A stretch of 8,454 nucleotides of DNA. Source: Prosthecobacter debontii. GTDB lineage: Bacteria; Verrucomicrobiota; Verrucomicrobiia; Verrucomicrobiales; Akkermansiaceae. The position numbers and the translations under genes are program-made. Numbering within the stretch: position 1 is the first letter of the stretch; every line of letters begins with the position of its first letter. The notes under the pieces were generated by a model that searched no databases, was not told the origin of the DNA, and saw only the letters and a list, made by a program, of their open reading frames with translations. This document shows, piece after piece, positions 1-6,226 of the stretch. The DNA lies in NCBI GenBank assembly GCA_945885485.1, contig CAMCYT010000107.1, positions 1 through 8,454 of the forward strand. Reading direction: 5' to 3'.

Positions 1-3000
1 TTGCAGCTTTCCGGAATCTGTGGGCGGATTATAAGTCAGCCGAACCGAAAACTCTCGCCGTACGTTCGCGCTTGGCGGCTGTCTTGAAATTGACTCCTGA
101 AGTCGTGCCAGAACTTCTGAAGGATGCGAACTCAGAAGCTCAGAACATGGTGCGCGATGCGATCGCCGCCGGAGTCGAGGATGCCACAGGATCTGTCGAA
201 CGTGATCAGCGCATTAAGGGCATCTCTTTCTCAACATATTCACCATGGTTCCCGCGCCTTGCCGGTCTCTATGGCACCGTGGATCAGATGAAGCAGCAAA
301 AGAAGGATTTCTACGCACCTCATCAGTTCGAGCCAGCGCTGCGTGCCGCCGTGGCGGAACGATTGGCGCAGGGAAAAATCGAACCATGGTTAACAATGGC
401 ATGGATCAACATGCAGTTCCCCGAGAACAACGCTGAGCAAATCAAACTCATGCAGGAACTGTTCAAATCGCCGGCTTGGGTGGGCTTGCCGTCTATCGTT
501 CAGCATGGCGCGCGCGATTGGTTCAAGAAGGATGCGATGACTCCGGGTCAAATCACTTGGCTCGATGCTGCCAATCCAGCTCTGATCTTCAAGAGTCTCG
601 ATGAACTCCCCAAGGAAGCCGATGCCGCCACCACTATCGCCGCGCTTAACAATGCGGCCGAGGGTATACGCAAATCTCCCGTATTTTATGAAATCAAGAA
701 CTTAGCAAATGTCTCCGCGATTTCAGACGAAGCCTTCGCCGATGAGAAACTATACAAGCTACTTGTGGATCTTATCGATAAACGTCTCATCATCGAGTCT
801 ACCGAACAGTTCGCTAACCGCATATTCGCAGCCCTATCGAAACGCAACGTTCCTGCTGATTTTCTTCGCAGCTCCAGCTTCCTCTGGCGCGTCACAGCAC
901 TCCATCACCGCCCGCTTCCCGCCGTGCTGACCTTGGCTGAGTCCTCGCTCGAAACCAACCCCTCTGTCTCCTACAGCTTAGCTAACGACGGCTTGGGCGT
1001 GATCGAGCGTCACGCCGGCGGCCACACTTGGTTTAAAGCGGATTCCGATGTCCCACGTCTCAAATCCATTCGCGGCAAGGCGGCTATGAAACTCGGGCTC
1101 ATCGTTATTCCCGTGCCGCCAACCCACCCCGCTTATCCCATCTATCAAGCCCAAGCGGAATGGATATCCGGCAACGAGGATAGCGCATGGAAACTTCTCG
1201 ATACGCATTGGGACGCCTTTGTCACCTCTCACCGCGAGCTTTCCATCCCGTTCCTCATGTGGACACTGCAACGCTCCATTTTCAGCCGCGATGACGTCCG
1301 CCAAGAGTTTCTCGTCAAATCACTCATTAACTGGGCCGGCGAAGCAAACTCGCCTCTAACAGCTAACGAAAAAGCCTCCGTCGAACTTGCCTACGGCGAC
1401 ATCGCCCTCCAACGCGGCCAGCTCCCCCAAGCCCACGACATCTACACCCGCACTAGCAAGAATCCCGCCTACGCCGAGCTTCCCATCCGCCACCAGGCTT
1501 CACTCCGCCGCGTCCGCGCCGAGCGTATCGCCAAAAACTACGATGCGGCTCTTCAAACCCTAACCGATCTCGAATTGGAACGCGTCCCGGAAATTTGGAC
1601 GGAAGTACGCTTCGCCCGCGCGGAAGTCTATTTCGACCGCGAGGATTTCGACGACGCCAAAGACGATGTCGATTCGATCCTCGCCCGCGATTCCAACCAT
1701 TCCGATTCACGCATTCTGTTAGGAAAAATCCAACTCAAGCGTCAAAAACTCATGGAAGCCACCGAGGTCGAGCTTGGTTCTTCCTCAACTCAGAAGAATA
1801 TCGTCCCAGGAGAGCGTTTAAAAGTCACCCTCAGCGATCCCACTCTCGCTGTCTCCGGCGCAGGCACCGAAATCGAAGTTATCGTCTGGGCAGTCTCCGG
1901 CGATAAGGAAACGTTTTTCCTCCGCCAGTTCGGGGATGAGAAAACCAAATTCCGCGGAGAAGTCCCAACCGCACTCGGCGCACCTGCTGCTGGCGATGGC
2001 ATCCTTCAAGTCATCGGAGACGATGAAGTCTTCTACGCTTACTCCGAGAGCTTCCGCAAGAAGATGAACAATCTCGATGAAAAGCGCGGAGGCCCCATCA
2101 CGATTGCATCTGATGCCATGCTCATGTCTTCCGCTCGTAAACTCCTTACCGAGGCGGAACAACGCAGCGCCGACATGCAACTCGTCATGAACGAAATCGA
2201 AGGCAGAGTAATAACCGAGACCGCCGCCAAAGCCCGCATCGCTTCGGGAGAGGCAAAAATCGATCACGAAAAACACATCGCCACCATCGTCAAACCCGGC
2301 AATCCCATCCACGTCCGAGTTACCGATCCCGATCGTAGCCGCACCCCAGCCGTCGATGAAGTGAGTGTGAGTGTCAGCGCATCCAGCGGCGATTCCGTTT
2401 CCCGCGTGACTCTCAAAGAAACCACCACACACTCAGGCGTATTCGAAGGTCGTATCCCGACCACAGGCGCGCAAGCCAGTGCCTTCGCACAAAACTCCGA
2501 ACCAGGCCGCACACCGAACATGGTCATCAGCCCGTCGGAATATCCCGCGTGGCGTCCCGTCCCAACCAAAGGCGCCATGCCTGATTTCACCGTCGATCTC
2601 AACGACAACCTCCCTCTCGGCGTACTCACCATCAATGCTCGCGAACCCGGGGCGAAGCTCAAAAAATTCATCATCCAAACCGCGATGAATCCTACCGATT
2701 GGACCACGGTCGGCACTCACCCGACTTCCAAAATTGCCGTCGCCGATCCATGGAAACCATCGGTCACTGTCGTCAATGAAGAACCAAACAAAGCCCATTA
2801 CGGCGCGCGTTCAGTCTATGAACTCGAGCAGCTTCTCCAGCACATGAACACAGGCTGGCTAGCTAATGTGCCGGATATGGCCATTGCTACATCCGTCACT
2901 GGAGTGACCGATGCCTTGCCATTATCCATTCTCAAGGATGTGAAATGGATGCGCGGACCCTATCCCAATCCCGCAGTCGTCGTCCGATTCCAAGCTTACT

Positions 3001-6000
3001 TCTACGAAAAAGAAGAAGTCACTCGCCGCTTCGCCCTCGATCTTGGAAAAATCCCCGCCGAACCTAAAATACCTGCTGATGGGAAGCAACAAGCCGAGCC
3101 CGCCCAGTTTCTCATCGCTGTCAACGGCAAGATCATCACCTCCAAAGACAAGCCTAAACTCGAAGGCGAAATCAACCTCCGCCCCGGTATCCACAAAATC
3201 GAAATCTGGGCCACCGGCTGGCTTTCTAACATCGGTTTCGGTCGTGAAGTCAAACTTCGCGCCAACCTGACGAGTCCAGAACAACTCACCGATTGCCCGG
3301 ATTCTCTGTTCGATCCCAGCTCGTTCCCAGTGTCCCTCATCGATCAGCGAAACGGCGCAGCGACTATTGCCGCCAATGCCGACTCCTCCGAGTTTAGTAT
3401 CAAATTTGATAAAAATTCCCGCGCACGTCTTATCCGCCTGGTGATGGTCGAACATGAAGGCACCGCTCCTGCTCTGAATAAACTCGCTCTCACGAAAGCC
3501 GACGGCTCAAAAATCCTTCCCGTCACCAGCGACTTCGCCGAACTCGGAAAAAACGACACTTTGGAAATCCTAACAGGAGATAAAATTTCCGTCCGTTACG
3601 TCGATGATCGCTTCGTTACCAAAACCCGCGAGCGTCACGAACGTTTCCTTACTGTGTCATTCACCGATGCCCGCGCTGAGTTTGCCGATATGGAACCGCG
3701 CTTCAGCAGCCGCAGCAAGAAGGATGAGCCATATTATGAAAAACTTATTCGCTTCCTTCACGGTAAACCTCTTTCCCTCGCCATCCACGATGCCGACATG
3801 GACTCCACGGTCAAACCTGATAAAGTGAAAGTCTCTCTCGAAACTTCTAATGGAAGCAAAGATTTCGAGGCTATCGAAACGGGTGATTCCACAGGTATTT
3901 TTAGACTCGTCGTCACTCCTGTCGCTAGCGCATCCAAAAAGGCAGATGAAATCCAGGTCCCGGAAGGCGGCATGATTACCGCTCGTTATATGGATCAGGA
4001 AAACAACCGTCCTGGCGTTCCAACTCCACGCGTCGCCACCATTAGCCATGCCGCTTTCGTAGAACCTCAAATCCGCCTCACTCACTCTATTGCTACGCCG
4101 ATCACGGAGAAGGGGATTGCCTCAACTCTGCATCATGGCTTTGAGCATCTCATGGACGATCGCTCAGATCCCGCTGCAGAATCCATTCGCGCCACCTGGA
4201 AGCTCAATCAAACTTTGCTGCTCAGCACTGAGCCTCCCGAAGGCGGCTTCCAATCCGCCCTCGGCCGGCCCTTATCCTTGGAAATCATTGCTCCTCAAAT
4301 GGCGCTTGGCGTATCTTCTAATATCGAAGTTTATGCTCAGACAGATCAGGGTCGTAAAGCCGCCGACAGCACTGGAGATGGTTTCAACAAAGATGCCCCA
4401 GGAACAATTCTGTTAGAGGCTCATCTCGGCATCAGGCCCGGTGATGGGGGACAATGGCAGAATATCCCTCTTCTTCCTATCTACCAGAGTGAAGCCATCT
4501 CGCCTTTTGGTAAAAATCCAGAAATGGATCGATTCTTCGTTTCCGTTCCTCTCATCCCTGGTGTTCTCCCAACTCAAGGCGCGCTTAACTCTCAAGAACG
4601 TTACGAACTCGCAAAGGCCACCCGAGATTCTCTCGATGATTCGGAAAAAGTGGATTTTGTTCTCAAAGGCCTCGTTGTCCGCCCTGGCGAAAATATTTAT
4701 CTCGGCTTCCGCTACACTGCTCCAGATGGCACTGAGAAATGGGCGACCGCTACCACCAAAGCCATCACTCATCCCGCCTTCGATCTCATGGCGGAAGATC
4801 ATCGCTCCAACATGACTGCCGCATACGTCGGTGAAAATCTCAACCTCCGCGTCGTTGATCTTGGTGCTGATCTCACCGATGCGTCTGATTCAATCAGTGT
4901 TCTGACCCAAGCGAAATCTGGAGCCAAGCACGCCCTCGTCCTCAACGAGACTGGCCCACACTCTGGTATTTTCAAAGGTTCCTACCCACTCGCCTACGCA
5001 GATGCTAAACCCGCACCTATTCCGGAAGGTAGCGCTCCCGCTCCCTACGATGTCCGCATCAGCGGTTTCCCCGTCACCTACGGCGATACAGTTGCCGCCC
5101 GCTACACCGATACTAATGGCCTGAAAACTGAAATCCAATCCGTCAGCGTGAGCAAAGGCGCCGATGGTACCATCGAGCCGTTCTCGAAAAAATACGAAGA
5201 TCCGGAAATGGCCATGCGCACACAGTTCTCGTTAGCCGAGGCGTATCTTGAAGTTGCCAAACGCCGCCGCAAACTCGGTGAAAACAAACTCGCCGAACTC
5301 GATTATCAAACCGCGAAACAACTTCTCTCCAGCGCAATGGATCAGTTCAAAGATGCATCCACCCGCGCTCACGCCGAATATCTGTTAGCTAGCCTCACCA
5401 TGGAGGAAGCCGATGCGGCGACAGACGCGGATACCAAGGAAACCCGTTACCGCGCAGCGCTTACCCGTTTCCTCAACGTCACCGGCAGTTACTCCGAAAC
5501 TCTTCACGCTTCCAAAGCTCAATACCAGATCGCCACGATCTACGAGCGCCTGAAAGAACCGGACATCGCCGCTCAGGAATATGTCAAACTCGCCTACAAA
5601 TACCCTGACTCGGAATACCTCGCCGTTTCCATGGCTCGCCTCGGCACACATTTCCTGAAAAAGGCCTCCGAATACGAAGCAAAAGCCAAGCCACTGTTAG
5701 AAAAAGGCCCTGACGACAAAGACGCGGCCTTCGAGGGTACGGCTCTGAACAAACTGGCCATCGCGGAATATCTCAAAACCGCTCAGATCTTCGGTCGCCT
5801 TCAGCAGCGTTTCCCTACCGATCCTCTCGCCGGCCAAGCCGGCCTCCGCGCCGGCCAATCTTTCATGCGCGCCTCAAAAAACCCGGAAGCCATTGATGCA
5901 TTCAAACGCGTCGTTGACGAAGCCTCATACGATGGACCAACCATCCGAGCCCAAGCCATGTATTGGTCGGGCATGTGCTACCAAAACATAAGGCAGCCCA

Positions 6001-6149
6001 TGGCTGCTTACTCGCACTTCAAGCGCCTCACCTACGACTTCCCCGAAAGCGAATGGGCCGCCTTCGCCCGCGGACAACTCTCCCAAGAGAACATGCTGAA
6101 TTTGGAAGACCAACTCGAATTGGACAGACTGGAGGGAGAGAAAAAATGA
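1..6149 (+). CDS. Giant TPR and beta-sandwich repeat protein, 5' end outside window
   Basis: The frame is open from the first complete codon (base 3) to the TGA at 6147-6149, giving at least 2048 residues; the true start lies upstream. A TTG at 72 could be read as a start, but it has no purine-rich Shine-Dalgarno in front and the frame stays open before it. Residues here count from that TTG. Order: helical region (to about 340), TPR-like block (346-550), beta unit (580-657), helical spacer (about 670-735), beta unit (743-798), beta-rich and possibly PA14-like part (849-1050), further beta units (1107-1197, 1231-1308, 1399-1560, 1587-1690), and a C-terminal TPR array (1710-2013) ending in a charged tail. 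No catalytic motif or membrane span is visible, and there are only two Cys. I infer an exported envelope scaffold. The family is not recognised; that the gene is real is very secure, the role is not. Confidence 0.95.
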   Translation, partial: AAFRNLWADYKSAEPKTLAVRSRLAAVLKLTPEVVPELLKDANSEAQNMVRDAIAAGVEDATGSVERDQRIKGISFSTYSPWFPRLAGLYGTVDQMKQQKKDFYAPHQFEPALRAAVAERLAQGKIEPWLTMAWINMQFPENNAEQIKLMQELFKSPAWVGLPSIVQHGARDWFKKDAMTPGQITWLDAANPALIFKSLDELPKEADAATTIAALNNAAEGIRKSPVFYEIKNLANVSAISDEAFADEKLYKLLVDLIDKRLIIESTEQFANRIFAALSKRNVPADFLRSSSFLWRVTALHHRPLPAVLTLAESSLETNPSVSYSLANDGLGVIERHAGGHTWFKADSDVPRLKSIRGKAAMKLGLIVIPVPPTHPAYPIYQAQAEWISGNEDSAWKLLDTHWDAFVTSHRELSIPFLMWTLQRSIFSRDDVRQEFLVKSLINWAGEANSPLTANEKASVELAYGDIALQRGQLPQAHDIYTRTSKNPAYAELPIRHQASLRRVRAERIAKNYDAALQTLTDLELERVPEIWTEVRFARAEVYFDREDFDDAKDDVDSILARDSNHSDSRILLGKIQLKRQKLMEATEVELGSSSTQKNIVPGERLKVTLSDPTLAVSGAGTEIEVIVWAVSGDKETFFLRQFGDEKTKFRGEVPTALGAPAAGDGILQVIGDDEVFYAYSESFRKKMNNLDEKRGGPITIASDAMLMSSARKLLTEAEQRSADMQLVMNEIEGRVITETAAKARIASGEAKIDHEKHIATIVKPGNPIHVRVTDPDRSRTPAVDEVSVSVSASSGDSVSRVTLKETTTHSGVFEGRIPTTGAQASAFAQNSEPGRTPNMVISPSEYPAWRPVPTKGAMPDFTVDLNDNLPLGVLTINAREPGAKLKKFIIQTAMNPTDWTTVGTHPTSKIAVADPWKPSVTVVNEEPNKAHYGARSVYELEQLLQHMNTGWLANVPDMAIATSVTGVTDALPLSILKDVKWMRGPYPNPAVVVRFQAYFYEKEEVTRRFALDLGKIPAEPKIPADGKQQAEPAQFLIAVNGKIITSKDKPKLEGEINLRPGIHKIEIWATGWLSNIGFGREVKLRANLTSPEQLTDCPDSLFDPSSFPVSLIDQRNGAATIAANADSSEFSIKFDKNSRARLIRLVMVEHEGTAPALNKLALTKADGSKILPVTSDFAELGKNDTLEILTGDKISVRYVDDRFVTKTRERHERFLTVSFTDARAEFADMEPRFSSRSKKDEPYYEKLIRFLHGKPLSLAIHDADMDSTVKPDKVKVSLETSNGSKDFEAIETGDSTGIFRLVVTPVASASKKADEIQVPEGGMITARYMDQENNRPGVPTPRVATISHAAFVEPQIRLTHSIATPITEKGIASTLHHGFEHLMDDRSDPAAESIRATWKLNQTLLLSTEPPEGGFQSALGRPLSLEIIAPQMALGVSSNIEVYAQTDQGRKAADSTGDGFNKDAPGTILLEAHLGIRPGDGGQWQNIPLLPIYQSEAISPFGKNPEMDRFFVSVPLIPGVLPTQGALNSQERYELAKATRDSLDDSEKVDFVLKGLVVRPGENIYLGFRYTAPDGTEKWATATTKAITHPAFDLMAEDHRSNMTAAYVGENLNLRVVDLGADLTDASDSISVLTQAKSGAKHALVLNETGPHSGIFKGSYPLAYADAKPAPIPEGSAPAPYDVRISGFPVTYGDTVAARYTDTNGLKTEIQSVSVSKGADGTIEPFSKKYEDPEMAMRTQFSLAEAYLEVAKRRRKLGENKLAELDYQTAKQLLSSAMDQFKDASTRAHAEYLLASLTMEEADAATDADTKETRYRAALTRFLNVTGSYSETLHASKAQYQIATIYERLKEPDIAAQEYVKLAYKYPDSEYLAVSMARLGTHFLKKASEYEAKAKPLLEKGPDDKDAAFEGTALNKLAIAEYLKTAQIFGRLQQRFPTDPLAGQAGLRAGQSFMRASKNPEAIDAFKRVVDEASYDGPTIRAQAMYWSGMCYQNIRQPMAAYSHFKRLTYDFPESEWAAFARGQLSQENMLNLEDQLELDRLEGEKK
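1107..1697 (+). repeat. Shared paralogous TPR-like module, copy in gene 1
   Basis: Residues 346-542. This block aligns at a constant offset of 227 with residues 573-769 of gene 2. In the first 38 positions I count 19 identities, including IPV, PAYPIY, GN and SAW. Later landmarks also match: AYGDIALQRGQLP against AYADLAFRKGALP, and ARAEVYFD against ARAEVMMD. The helix-turn-helix pattern is TPR-like. The similarity is at protein level; DNA is well diverged, so the duplication is old. Confidence 0.9.
1809..2042 (+). repeat. Beta-sandwich repeat unit 1 of gene 1 (degenerate)
   Basis: Residues 580-657. It opens with GERLKVTLSDP, followed by alternating strands (EIEVIVWAVSGD), FRGEVPTALG in the place of the TG[IV]FxGxxP strand, and closes with IGDDEVFYAY. 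The ETG motif itself is lost (FGDEKTKF). It directly follows the TPR-like block. Confidence 0.6.
2298..2465 (+). repeat. Beta-sandwich repeat unit 2 of gene 1
   Basis: Residues 743-798. It has the strand HVRVTDPD, a long alternating strand EVSVSVSASSGD, then VTLKETTTHSGVFEGRIPTT. This is one of the clearest copies; the T-D-P-D turn could bind a metal ion such as calcium (inference). Patterns of this kind occur in large bacterial and archaeal surface proteins. Confidence 0.75.
2976..3221 (+). other. Possible PA14-like beta segment of gene 1
   Basis: Residues 969-1050. The run starts with VVVRFQAYFYEKEEVTRRFAL, continues with FLIAVNGKII and closes with LRPGIHKIEIWATGW. This resembles the PA14 layout (strand, 'x-I-N-G-K' turn, then 'L-x-x-G-x-H-x-I-x-I'), but the usual SDDG stretch is absent and replaced by a Lys/Pro/Glu-rich loop. 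Such domains often bind carbohydrate. The assignment is tentative; another beta-sandwich is equally possible. Confidence 0.35.
3390..3662 (+). repeat. Beta-sandwich repeat unit 3 of gene 1 (divergent)
   Basis: Residues 1107-1197. Strands such as RARLIRLVMVEHEG and NKLALTKADGSKI lead to LEILTGDKISVRYVDD, which matches the closing GDxVxxRYxD strand of the other units. The ETGxxSGxF motif is missing. It is followed by the FLTVSF strand leading into unit 4. Confidence 0.5.
3762..3995 (+). repeat. Beta-sandwich repeat unit 4 of gene 1
   Basis: Residues 1231-1308. It shows all the landmarks in order: PLSLAIHDADMD with an acidic D-A-D-M-D turn, KVKVSLETSNGSKDF, ETGDSTGIFRLVVTP, and GGMITARYMD. It is then followed by VATISHAAF, a joining stretch also seen as AITHPAF near residue 1560 after another beta-rich region. 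Confidence 0.75.
4830..5111 (+). repeat. Beta-sandwich repeat unit 5 of gene 1
   Basis: Residues 1587-1680. It starts GENLNLRVVD, carries LVLNETGPHSGIFKGSYP as the best motif copy, and closes with YGDTVAARYTD. It lies between a less clear beta-rich stretch (1399-1560, with PGENIYLGFRY) and the C-terminal TPR array. The acidic DxD turn of units 2 and 4 is not kept here. Confidence 0.75.
5199..6110 (+). other. C-terminal TPR array of gene 1, CpoB/BamD-like
   Basis: Residues 1710-2013. Helix pairs are spaced in TPR fashion, for example QYQIATIYERLKEPDIAAQ followed by KLAYKYPDSEYLAVSMARLG (1817-1858), AGLRAGQSFMRASKNPEAID (1923-1942) and YWSGMCYQNIRQPMAAYSHF closing on YDFPESEWAAFAR (1964-1999). 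The recurring 'YPDS..' and 'FPES..' ends are typical of the TPR type found in CpoB/YbgF and BamD of Gram-negative envelopes. A role in binding partner proteins is inferred. Confidence 0.75.
6131..6138 (+). promoter_or_regulatory. Ribosome binding site of the second gene
   Basis: GGAGGGAG lies inside the last codons of the first gene. GGAGG sits 10 bases and the second GGAG 7 bases before the ATG at 6146, so either register is usable. Start and stop overlap as ATGA (6146-6149), a typical arrangement for translational coupling by terminating ribosomes. It decides the start of gene 2. Confidence 0.85.
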
Positions 6150-6226
6150 CTTTCAAAACACATAAAACCACATCTTTGATGTTACGCATTCTCTCCATAT
6201 CACTCACTTTAGGTTGGGTTACGGCA
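6146..6226 (+). other. Sec signal peptide coding segment of the second gene
   Basis: Residues 1-27 show a basic n-region (K4, K7, R14), a hydrophobic core (LRILSISLTLGW, 13-24) and a V-T-A site that suits signal peptidase I cleavage after A27, or after A28 as the alternative. No Cys is present at the cleavage position, so a lipoprotein is not indicated. Export to the periplasm or beyond is inferred. Confidence 0.85.

Noticed and set aside
72..74. TTG as the start codon of gene 1
   Set aside because: The frame is open back to the window edge, no Shine-Dalgarno precedes it, and no signal peptide follows it.
1818..2432. Open reading frame of 204 codons on the minus strand
   Set aside because: It lies wholly inside gene 1, whose protein there shows repeat domains; the reverse frame gives Gly/Phe/Asp-rich sequence with no domain, as expected from a shadow of C-ending codons.
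2922..3455. Open reading frame of 177 codons on the minus strand
   Set aside because: Same reasoning: antisense shadow within the beta-rich core of gene 1, with no ribosome site or recognisable domain.
5829..5855. Three GCCGGC copies that could form a strong hairpin, considered as a terminator or recombination site
   Set aside because: They lie inside the TPR array and encode the repeated Ala-Gly pattern AGQAGLRAGQ; there is no T-tract, and the reading frame continues through them.
6138..6149. Programmed -1 frameshift on the A6 run that would fuse the two genes
   Set aside because: A -1 slip would lead into the gene 2 frame, and a Shine-Dalgarno is near. However, the spacing fits initiation at the ATG, and gene 2 carries its own signal peptide, so separate initiation is far more likely.
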